DNA of 64,000 nt from Euglena gracilis (lineage: Eukaryota > Euglenida > Euglenophyceae > Euglenales). Below are positions 36,769-64,000 of the stretch, piece by piece; position 1 is the first letter of the stretch, and each line of letters starts with the position of its first letter. The stretch lies in the NCBI GenBank assembly GCA_039621445.1, contig CP154956.1, forward strand, positions 59,157,178-59,221,177, read 5' to 3'. The notes beneath the pieces were generated by a model that was given only the letters and a program-made list of their open reading frames with translations, did not search any database and was not told the DNA's origin. The position numbers and the translations under genes are program-made.

Positions 36769-39623
36769 CGAAACTTCCTGGGATTGTAATATTTGCCTGA
36801 CACAATCAAGCAGGCCAATTTCCACCTTGGGGGGGGCATCTCCTCCCCCCAGCAGTTGGTGAATAGACCCCATTGGGGGGGTACCAACAAAACTTTGCTG
36901 CCTGGCTTTCTGATTGCCATTAATTGGCGCCACCATGATGTCGAAGCCCAGTGGGGTACGATCAACAGACAAGTCAGATCTGGGTTTACCATTAATCTCT
37001 GAACCCATTGGGGAATGATGCTCCAGGGGGGGTTTGCATAAACTGGGGGGAGGCCCCCCAAATCTGCCTTCAAGGCATCCACCAGCAAAGCCCCTTGGTG
37101 GGGGTATCGACAAACAAACTTGGGGAATTTTTTGTTGCTGGGTGTGCAAAACATGTCCACCTCTGGGATTATGTTTTTTCTGAAAAACTGCAGAATGTGG
37201 TGAAAGATGTTTAGGTTGAGGGTGTAATCCCCTGGGTCCTTTTGCTCCCTGGTCAAGGAGTCTGCCAACTGTTCCTTTGTGGGAACCCAAACCACCTGCA
37301 AATTGATCTGCTTTTCTTGACAATGATACAGCAGGGGTTTTAAGATGGAATTTAGGTAGGGTTTTTTGCCTCCCCACTTTGTTAAATAACTTACAGCCAC
37401 TTGGCTGTCCACATGAAGCACAATCGTTTGCTTTGGTTTGGCAAGTGCTTTTATTGTTTCCACTGCAGCCTGCAATTCTTTTTGATTGATATGAAGGACA
37501 TGTAAGTCCCTCCAAAAATCTTGCACCTTTTGGCCTGAATCTTTGTCCAGCCCCCCCCATTGCCAGGTGCTGCTGTCTGAAAAGAGTTTTTGAGAGGCCT
37601 GGGATTGAAATGCTCTGCCTACACCTGGCTGCAAAAATGCCTTTAATTCCAGAATTTGGTCCTTGACCCCTTGGGGAATGGTTAGGCTGTGATCCCAACC
37701 CCACTTTGTGTGCAAATCCACCATTTTGCAAAGTTGATCTGTCAGAATTCTGAGAAATGGCATTGAAACTAAATAGCTTCTGACTTGTCCCACAATAGAA
37801 CTGAGTTTTCTGCAGCTCATTTTTTGTGCTGTGAGCACTTTTCCTAGCTCCTTTCTTAGGGATTTCAGTTTTTCCTGAGGAATTTCCAATTGGCCTTTTT
37901 TCAAATTGATCCATTGGCCCAAATGCTTTGTCTCCTGTGTGGGTTCCAGACAAGATTTGGGGAGGTTTAATCTGAAACCTGCCAGTAAAAGATCTTTTTT
38001 CATTTCTGCCAAATGCTGGGCTGCTGTCTTTTTGCTGGGGGCTAACAGCAAAATGTCGTCTAGGTAGATGAAAACTACCTTTCCTTCCTTTCTCCATTTT
38101 CTTTCCCAGACTCTCATAAGAGTCATAAATTTTTGTGGCAGGCTGCTTATTCCAAAGCATGCAGCCTGAAATTGCCACGTTTCCCCCCCCACCTGCATGC
38201 AAACATGTTTTTCCAGACTGCTGTGCAGTTTTAAGTGGAAATATGCATCTTTCAGGTCTATTTTTCCACAGTACCAACCTTTCCTTAGATATGGAAAGAT
38301 GTTTCCCATGTGTTCCAATCTGAACTTCTGGGGGGTGAAATGGAGATTTAACTGTCGACAATCTGAAATCAGTCTTTCCTTGGTCTTTTCCCCTTCCTTT
38401 TTGGAAATGATAAAATAAGGGACAAAATGTTTTGCCTCCTCTGGGGTGATTTGCCTGGTTGCCCCTGCACATTCGTATTCTCTCAGAATTTTCTGGGCAG
38501 TCATTATTTCTTGGGGAGTTTTGAAGGGAACTTTTAAGGACATCTGAGGGGGGAGGGGAAGATCTGCCCTGACCCCTTCCCTTATTAGGTTTAATACCTC
38601 TGTGCTGGCTCCTGCCCTGACCCAATGGGGAATGCTGGCCTGCAGGGCCCTGTAGGGGGGCACCCCTGGGTGTAATGTGTCTGGGGATTCCACAGGCCCC
38701 ATCACTGGGGTCCTTCCCCCTGGCTGCCCCATCACTGGGGTCACCTCTGGCCCTGCCATAGGGCTGCTCAAGGACAGGCTTTCCCCCTGTTTTTGAAAGA
38801 TGGGGGAAGGTCTGTTTCTGCAGTGTGGAGGTACATATACAGCTGGGGGGTGTGGGCTGATTATCTTCTGGGGGGGCCCTGGTGTAGCCAGTCTTGGGCC
38901 TCCCCCCCAAGGGCTGTGGTCTGGAATGCATTGGCCTCCCATGGCCACTTGATTTTGAATGAAATGGCCTCCATTGGCCTTGATATTTGCCCCCTGGCCT
39001 CCATTGGCCTCTTGGATATAATGGCCTCCATTGGCCTTCCCCTGAAAGGGGGGCTGCCTGCTTGGATGGGCAGCTCCTGAGGGGTTTTTGTTTGAGAGAG
39101 CTGTGGGGTGAGTTGGACATACCTTTCCCCAGTGGGATCTGTCCAGGATTGGACACAGGCTGCCATAGCCTTGCACTTGGGCCCACTGCCCTCTTGGATG
39201 ATGGCTGCCATAGCCATGATTCTGGGCCCCAGGCCCTGTCCAATGATGGCTGCCATAGCCTTGATTTTGATTTGAATCCTTTGGAATTCTGATATTTCTT
39301 GAGAGGCTGCCATAGCCTTTGCTTTCTCCCCTGGAAGGGGAGGAACTGAGAAAAAGGGGTGGAGTCTGTTGGACCTGTGATGGTTGTCCCCTTCTGTCTT
39401 CTTTTCCTGACCACAGTTGTCCATGGTCCATGGCCATCATTTTGAGTGGGGGAGTCTGAAATCTTTGATGTGCTGGGGGGTGGGGGGGTTGCGATGGCCA
39501 CGGACTGACGTGCTGCTGCCGCCTCTTCAGCTTCTGCAGCTGCTGCTGTGTGTCCACCTTCCCCAGCTTTCTTGGAAGTTCGTTGAAGCTCCTCTTGGCA
39601 GTCTGAATTTCTTTGCAGCTCAT
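36744..39623 (-). CDS. DIRS E polyprotein: gag-like leader, RT, RNase H, methyltransferase-like domain
   Basis: It is 959 codons. Residues 1-380 form a low-complexity leader with three GYGS/GYGSHH units at about 103-155 and four NGGH/NGGQ units at 198-220. RT about 395-600 has ISKKEGEKTKERLISDCRQL and YLDD at 520-523. RNase H starts at FSDSSTWQWGG. The methyltransferase-like part has DMFCTPSNKKFPKF and YANPPWSII. It ends VSTLT-stop at 36744. In contrast to element D the recombinase is not part of this protein. A second frame (from Met 39630) is open opposite all of it and carries the recombinase at its end, but I regard its first 950 codons as shadow. Confidence 0.82.
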   Translation of the reverse strand: MSCKEIQTAKRSFNELPRKLGKVDTQQQLQKLKRRQQHVSPWPSQPPHPPAHQRFQTPPLKMMAMDHGQLWSGKEDRRGQPSQVQQTPPLFLSSSPSRGESKGYGSLSRNIRIPKDSNQNQGYGSHHWTGPGAQNHGYGSHHPRGQWAQVQGYGSLCPILDRSHWGKVCPTHPTALSNKNPSGAAHPSRQPPFQGKANGGHYIQEANGGQGANIKANGGHFIQNQVAMGGQCIPDHSPWGGGPRLATPGPPQKIISPHPPAVYVPPHCRNRPSPIFQKQGESLSLSSPMAGPEVTPVMGQPGGRTPVMGPVESPDTLHPGVPPYRALQASIPHWVRAGASTEVLNLIREGVRADLPLPPQMSLKVPFKTPQEIMTAQKILREYECAGATRQITPEEAKHFVPYFIISKKEGEKTKERLISDCRQLNLHFTPQKFRLEHMGNIFPYLRKGWYCGKIDLKDAYFHLKLHSSLEKHVCMQVGGETWQFQAACFGISSLPQKFMTLMRVWERKWRKEGKVVFIYLDDILLLAPSKKTAAQHLAEMKKDLLLAGFRLNLPKSCLEPTQETKHLGQWINLKKGQLEIPQEKLKSLRKELGKVLTAQKMSCRKLSSIVGQVRSYLVSMPFLRILTDQLCKMVDLHTKWGWDHSLTIPQGVKDQILELKAFLQPGVGRAFQSQASQKLFSDSSTWQWGGLDKDSGQKVQDFWRDLHVLHINQKELQAAVETIKALAKPKQTIVLHVDSQVAVSYLTKWGGKKPYLNSILKPLLYHCQEKQINLQVVWVPTKEQLADSLTREQKDPGDYTLNLNIFHHILQFFRKNIIPEVDMFCTPSNKKFPKFVCRYPHQGALLVDALKADLGGLPPVYANPPWSIIPQWVQRLMVNPDLTCLLIVPHWASTSWWRQLMAIRKPGSKVLLVPPQWGLFTNCWGEEMPPPRWKLACLIVSGKYYNPRKFRCPVSTLT

Positions 39624-39846
39624 TCTTCATGGAAGTCCGGTTGTGACTTTGTCTTCGTAATTGAAATATATTCTGGGATAATTCCAGTTGAACTCGGAGA
39701 GTTGAATTCTTCCTCCTTGAAGTCGAAGGTCAACAAAAAAGTTTGATCCACCAGTGAATAATTCGCCGATCTTCGGTGAATGTAATGCTTCTTTGCAAAT
39801 ATTTCCAGGTAAACTCGTTGCAGTAAATTCTTTCTCCTTGAGGTCG

Positions 39847-39988
39847 AAGGGCAGAATTAGGAATCAGCCAACTCCGGCAACAAAAAGCAGTAGGAAGCAC
39901 CCCCCGCGCACGCACAAACACACCAGAACAGAACAGCCGGCAAGGAAAGCAGGACCTCACCATCTCGCAGTGCGGAGCCCGAATGGTC
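39847..39988. repeat. Right (5') ITR of DIRS E
   Basis: It runs from GGGCAGAATTAGGAATCAGC through CCGGCAAGGAAAGCAGGACC to GCCCGAATGGTC at 39988. Confidence 0.8.
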
Positions 39989-41152
39989 CTTTGTGCTTCG
40001 CCCTCGGCGCGTTTCCCTCGAGGGAGTGCGACGCCCTGCGCTCCGTTTTGGGAGAAGACAGACGGAAGGGCAGACACTTCTGGGAGGCACGGGCAGAGCC
40101 AGCTGCTCAAATCCGGTCGCTGCTGACCAAAACCTGGAAGCTCGGTATGAACATCCTTTGAGGGTTGAGGCCGCCCCCTCCTGGCGATGCTGGTCTTGAA
40201 AGGTGGTGTAGCCTGTGCCGGCCTGGCTCTCCCGGCCTCTTTTGAGCTGGCCGTTTTTTTGCGCAGAAATCGACAAATTCAGAAGATTTCTATAAATATA
40301 TAAATATTGGAAAGTGGTTGAGCCTGTTTCTTCAGCCGTCCTCGTTTTTTTTTTTTGGGGGGGCCATTTCTACGCAAAAGTCGACAAATCTTAAAAAGAG
40401 GTGAGCTCCCCCCAGGCTTCTTTTTAAGCCCCCCGGGGGGGGGTCCCCCCACCCACCCAGGGTGGCATGGGACCCCCCGGGGGGGGGGGGCGGAGACCCC
40501 CCCAAAATCGGGCCCATTAAAGGCAATTTTCAGAAATTTTCGGCGCTTCGCGCCGAAAAGGTGTGCCCGTCGCGGCCCCCCCCCCCGGGGGGGGGGGGGG
40601 CCGGCCCAGACCCACCCACCCATCCCCCCTCCCCCCCAGGGAGGGGGGGGGCTGCTGAAAAGATGCCTGGCTCCCCCCGGCCACCTTCCCTCGCCGAGGT
40701 TGCGGAAAGGGGGGAGAGGAGAGAGCAGATGGGTGCCCAGGGCATCAAGGGATATAAATTACCCAATGGCTGAGAACTGGGTCGGGCATGGATTTAATGG
40801 AGGAAAATGGGGGGAAACTGCCACAAAGTTTCAAAAAGCCAAAAGTGTGGAAAAAAACATGCCCCCAAATCCAACCCCTTGGACTGTCAAGATCTTTCCA
40901 CGCGACTCTCCCAAGCAAAACAAATTCCGAGAGGGCTCGGAAAAAAAGAGTCGCCAGAAATAAGATTTTTACAAAACATCTGTCAGTTGGAGGGTCAAAT
41001 GCAGGGGGGGGGGAATCAAAAAAAAACCGCCTGAAAAACTGAACCGCCAAACATAAAAGATGAATAAAACGCAAGAAAGGCCTCAAAGAGGGCCGGGCAT
41101 AATACAATAGAACCCCACATATGGAGTCTGCAGAATCGGCGTTGCAAGGCCG
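39989..41152. other. Intergenic stretch downstream of the Rad4/XPC gene
   Basis: No gene is recognised. The first 50 bases resemble DIRS terminal text (TTTGTGCTTCGCCCTCGG, CCTCGAGGGAGTGCG). A 10-bp-stem hairpin (CTTAAAAAGA and TCTTTTTAAG) lies at about 40389-40428. Around 40430-40670 there are several runs of 7-14 C or G and a copy of the CGGCGCTTCGCGCCG hairpin at about 40542-40556. The part 40780-41100 is ordinary mixed sequence. Confidence 0.5.
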
Positions 41153-59806
<18,654 letters not shown>

Positions 59807-59827
59807 CTGCGTGTGTGAGAGAGTGAT

Positions 59828-59912
59828 GAGTGAATGAGTGAGTGAGTGAGTGAGTGAGTGAGTGAGTGAGTGAGTGAGTGAGTGAGTGAGTGAGTGAGTG
59901 AGTGAGTGAGTG
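59828..59912. repeat. (GAGT)n microsatellite next to a splice acceptor
   Basis: About 20 near-perfect GAGT units lie immediately upstream (in transcript sense) of the acceptor at 59807. Confidence 0.9.
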
Positions 59913-60223
59913 CGTGTGCGCATATGTGTTGTGTGCGTGTGTGTGCATGCTGGAAAAGGGGGTATGGGGGGAAAGTATCGGGATGTTGATGAGGTTGGCT
60001 GAAAAAGGGGGATCCATGATGCACTTTCTAATGACAAAGATGAAGTTTATTTTTCCTGCCAGAGGGTGGGGGGGGCAAGCACTCCAACAGTTTCATACAT
60101 CGCGCGATTTGACCAGAAACTAAGCTTCAGAAAAGGCACGGGGTGGGTAACCAATCGTAAAAGTATAAGGTATGGGGTAGGTGGGGTATATGGGGGTATG
60201 GGGGGTGCGGGGTATGGAATATG

Positions 60224-60485
60224 GGGGGGGGTCGCTGAGCTCTTATCCCTTTATGGGTAAGAGCGAAGCTTACCCCTGGGCAAAAGGGTGGGGTCGGACC
60301 CCCACGCCCTCCCACCCGGGTCGGGGCCACCTCGGGAACCGGCAGATTATCACCATGATCCCGGCCCAGTTCCCGGAATTTTTTTTTTTCAGTTGCGAGC
60401 GACTGGATTTCCAGTTTCTGAATCACCTCCGTTTGACCCCCAATTCCCCGCCAGGCCCGAGTTATTCACCCGCGAAGGGGTCGTA
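60224..60485. repeat. Dispersed 260-bp repeat, copy 2
   Basis: Direct partner of 54720-54985. Similarity continues to about 60880 (AAATATCTCGACAATGAAGC, AAGCCCTTGGAATGCCC). It lies upstream of the first Rad4/XPC exon recognised. Confidence 0.75.
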
Positions 60486-60911
60486 GGATTGGCCTGCCCC
60501 CCCCCCTTCCGACTCTGCCATTTCGCCGGGGTACAAAAATCGGTTAAAAAATCAATTTTTCAAAAATATCTCGAGAAAACATACAATATATCTGGAAACA
60601 TCGGTCTGACAAAAAGAACCCCTGGAGGCCCTCTATCGCCCCCTGTTCGCCGTTTTGGCCGCCGACACCCCTGGCCCGTGTTCCAGCGCGCTTTTGCAGC
60701 CCAAAACGGCATTTTTTGGGCCGTTTTTTTGGGCCGTTTTTTTTTTGGTCAAAGAATAGATCTTTTTTTCAAAATATCTCGACAATGAAGCAAAATCAAA
60801 GAAAATGTCCGGAGAGCAAAAATGAAGCCCTTGGAATGCCCTATCCCATGGTTTGCTTTTCCCCAAACTCTTCGTGTAGCCCGAGTTACGGCCATTTTTT
60901 TTTAAGCCATT

Positions 60912-61238
60912 CTTTTTTTTTTGCCCGAAACGTTGTTTTTTTTTGGCCTCCCGGACCCGGAAAACCTGTTTTTGAGCCGAAAATGAGCGTGTTTCGACCC
61001 GCCAGCGCCCAGTTTTTTTTTGGCCCAAAACCCATTGACTTTGGGTCAAATCCAGGTCAAAAAAAAGTCGAAAAAGGTCGAGAAATTTTTTTTTGCCCAA
61101 AACGATGTTTTTTTGCCTCCTGGACCCGGAAAAGCGTTTTTTTTTGAGCCGAAAATGAGCGTTTTTTGACCCCCCGTTTTTGGCCCGAAACCCATGGATT
61201 TTGGGACATTTCCAGGTCAAAACAGTCGAAAAAATCAA
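60912..61238. repeat. Tandem duplication of about 165 bp
   Basis: Two units (60912-61085 and 61086-61238) share T-run, GCCCGAAACG or GCCCAAAACG, GACCCGGAAAA, TTTGAGCCGAAAATGAGCG, CCATTGACTTTGGG or CCATGGATTTTGGG, and TCCAGGTCAAAA. Non-coding. Confidence 0.75.
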
Positions 61239-61414
61239 ACAAAAGGGGTATGGGGGGGGTATGTGGGGGTTAACACTTCACTAACATTTCGGAAATTATT
61301 GTAAAATAACTGAAAATCACCGTAAATTGCAAGCGCGTAGTTTGTAAGCTATAAATTACGTGAAATTTGCAATGCTGGTCTTTTTGGCCTTCCATCACGT
61401 GCAAATCCCATTAA

Positions 61415-64000
61415 CTTAGGCGGCCGGATTCGCACTTAAGGGCTTTTTCTTTGAAATGGGCGCATTTGCGCAAATCAACAATTTTTTTTATTTTTACGAA
61501 ATTTCTGGGACCCTGTACCCTGACACATGGAAAACAATTTATGAACTGTTACACCCCTCTGTTGTAGGGGATTAACTCCCGGTGGTTTGGTGTAAACGCT
61601 GCTTACTGAGTGGCGCGATTAGGGCCGAGGGTGAGACCGGTGCTCTGAAGTACCCACCCACTGGTACGACCATTGGCACTGGTGCTGACGTGCTGACTGA
61701 ACTGACTTGGATACTGCAGCCACCCGTAAGAACACACGGTGCCTTATTACATCAGATACTACAGACTACGTCAGCCAGCCATCATGCAACTGATGTGTGT
61801 TTATGCGCGCATTTGCGCAAAATAAACACAACGTGTTTATTTGTGCATTTATGCACAAAATGCAAAACATTGAAATTAAAAATACATGTTTGTGCGCTCA
61901 AATGCACCCACAAACATAATTTGTTTGTGGGCGCATTTGCGTGCACCAACATCTTGGGGAAACTGGTATGTGGATGGTTTGTGCAATGGGAGGCAACAAA
62001 CAACATGTCTGTGATAAAACACAAATGCGCGCACAAAAAAAATATGTTTATGTGCGCAATTCCGCCCACCAACACAATTTGTGTTGGTGGGTGCAAATGC
62101 ACTCATAAACACAAAGAAGAAGGGTGTGGCAGAAATACAACTGTTAAATACCAGGAGCAGATGTGGTTCATTTGCGCGTTTGCGCGGATCACATTGTTTG
62201 TGGGTGCAAGTGCGCAAATGAACAACATGAAACAGTTTGCGCAATTTAAATCTGGTTCATTTGCGCATTTGCGCCCACAAACAATGTGATGTGTGCCCAT
62301 GCGCAAATGAACCACCAATGATGGAGTAAAAAGCGCCTTCATTTGGCCCTCCAACAGCTACCCTTAGTGGCTTCTGAAGGGGTTCAACCCAAACGACCAC
62401 ACCATCTCAGGGGGTCAGGTATCAGGGGGCTAATTCTACTCTAGTGACAGGTCCAGGAAAGATAGAGATAGAGGATCTCCTGAAAGTGGGTGCGCAGCTA
62501 CCCGATAACGGTACACGTCTGCCGGCACCGATTTTAGGATCCCAAGGGCCCTGCCACTGGCCTGTGGCCTGGGCTGCGCTGCTGCAGCCACATCAGCTGC
62601 TGATGCTACAGCATCCACCAGACCGGCATCCACCTCCCCGGTGCAACAATACCCACCGAAGCGGCCACGTTATTCCCCACAACCGGGGAGTGTGACTGGG
62701 GGGACGACGTGGTTCCAGTGCATGGCAACCAGCAGCCGGAGAGAGATAGCCTCAAACACCAGTTATTTTGGGTGCAAGGAAGTGGTGACTTTTTACCACT
62801 GGATTGGTTGCACGAAAGCGGTGGGACTCACTCCCCCCAAATTATGCACAAAAACTGGTGTGTTTAACATTTTTCAAGGGAAAAATAGTGGAGAAAAACC
62901 AGAAAACGGATTCCGGCCCGACACATCCCGGGTATTTCAGGTGCCAAATTTTATCTTCTTGTAACGCAGCACTGTTTCAGAAAAGGTGTCGAACGGTCAC
63001 AGGTCGTTTGCATGTCATCAATTCATTTCGTTTAACTGCCAACCAGATGAGGCCAAAACAACCTGCTGTGTGGGCCAAAGAACATCAGTACAAATGCACG
63101 CACATGAGGCAGGCAAATTTTGGCCAGTCAGGTGCCGTGTTCAAGTGAATATTACACATTACCTCTCACCACAAAATTCATCACCACGTACTCGTGGTGC
63201 AAATCAATGGTTGGTGTGAGGAATTGTGTTCGCCAGCCGTCACGGACGAGGAGATGGTGTCGCACAACTGATGTGTGTTGGTGCGCGCATTTGCGCACAC
63301 AAACAAATTTTGTTTGTGTGCGCTAAGGCTTGCACATACACATTATTTCGAAGTGATTAACCAAATGTTGCGCATTTGCGCGCACCAACATAGTTTTGTT
63401 TATTTGCGCAAATGCGCGCACCAACACGCCTATCACACTCAAACGCCTCGTAGACTTATGGTAATCATCAATGCGCCCGTAAGCTTGTGCCGTCGACAAA
63501 CGGTGTGACAAACCCACCAAAGCATGTTTCCGGACAGCCCCCTGGTCCGCGCCGTCACGGCCCCTTTGTCACGCCGTTCATCGACGGTGTCAGTTCATGG
63601 GCACCAAAGCGCAACTCTTGAAGGACAAAATTGTGTTTATTTTGCGCAAATGCGCGCACCAACACAATTATGTTTGTGCGCGCATTTGCGCAAATAAACA
63701 CAATTTTGTCCTTCAAGAGTTGCGCTTCTTCTGCCAGGTTCTTTGCAACGAAACTGGTTGTGCGGATCCCGGGTGTAAATTGGGTGGGAGACACACGTCC
63801 CCTTCATTCCCTGTGGAACTTATTTCTTCCCCTCTGCGCTTCCCTTGCCAAACACCCCCACTTGCCTTCCTTCCTCTGCGTCCTTCCTCCCGGCTTGGTC
63901 ACACCACACCCACACCCCCCGGCACTTCCTCCCCACACTTTGTCAAACCCACCAAAAACACCACAGCAAGGCGCCGCAAGCAACGCAGTCCGGCAAAAAC
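61415..64000. mobile_element. Inverted-terminus element, copy 2, running off the right edge
   Basis: The left end holds GGCCGGATTCGCACTTAA. Segments 61415-61820 and about 63400-64000 match copy 1 (50230-50640 and about 52200-52830) directly, while the middle (about 62330-63270) matches copy 1 (about 51040-52000) in inverse orientation. The right terminus is beyond the window. Confidence 0.65.

Larger units (their letters stand above)
35398..39988 (-). mobile_element. DIRS-order retrotransposon E, nearly intact
   Basis: It is 4591 bp with left ITR 35398-35580, ICR 35775-35880 and right ITR 39847-39988. The ICR reads GTGGGAGTCCGAG joined to ACCATTCGGGCTCC, fixing the ends at CTCGGACTCCCAC and GCCCGAATGGTC. 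The RT frame is open. The recombinase frame has one probable homopolymer slip. It is the best intact relative of element C. Confidence 0.88.

Noticed and set aside
35779-39630. A 1283-codon protein in DIRS E
   Set aside because: Only its last third (recombinase) matches a family; the rest lies opposite the well-matching RT frame and is best seen as an open shadow.
40318-40690. Third hAT-like element
   Set aside because: The C/G island looks similar, but I could not find an 8-bp duplication with matching ends.

Overview
This is nuclear DNA of a eukaryote, most likely an alga or other protist. The evidence is a gene split by many introns with splice consensus sites, several classes of retrotransposon, microsatellites, and very many runs of 8-16 C or G. 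I cannot name the species. I see no prokaryotic operons, rRNA, tRNA or CRISPR array.

Left part (1-39,988) is a nest of retroelements, nearly all transcribed leftwards. Five DIRS-order (tyrosine-recombinase) retrotransposons can be delimited by their inverted terminal repeats (ITRs) and internal complementary regions (ICRs): A (about 338-6981, decayed, with an LTR-element remnant inside its gag region), B (about 8076-12514 plus 30151-30227, decayed), C (12515-16359 plus 29415-30150, decayed), D (30465-35168, apparently intact) and E (35398-39988, nearly intact). The tip of a sixth lies at 58-235. C sits inside the right ITR of B, and a 13.06-kb Ty3/gypsy chromovirus (16360-29414) sits inside C, so the order of insertion is B, then C, then Ty3.

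The Ty3 element is complete: LTRs of 1091 and 1092 bp with about three substitutions and one indel between them, a TGG primer-binding site, gag (1411 codons), and pol with an N-terminal cytosine-5 DNA methyltransferase followed by protease, reverse transcriptase, RNase H, integrase and chromodomain. Gag starts inside the LTR. Gag and pol are in one frame separated by a single UAG in a setting like gammaretroviral readthrough. It is the most interesting system in the window: a retrotransposon that carries its own DNA methyltransferase and probably makes it by stop-codon readthrough.

Right part (39,989-64,000) is host sequence. Between 41,153 and about 59,806, on the minus strand, I recognise scattered GC-rich exons that read in collinear order as the Rad4/XPC nucleotide-excision-repair protein (transglutaminase-like fold, then BHD1, BHD2, BHD3, then a basic C-terminal helix and stop). 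Its introns are swollen by repeats: two non-autonomous hAT-like elements with 8-bp target duplications, a 2.96-kb terminal-inverted-repeat element full of TGCGCA palindromes (a second, internally inverted copy starts at 61,415), (GT)n and (GGGT)n tracts that begin at splice donors, and dispersed C/G-rich repeats. The 5' end of this gene is not resolved.
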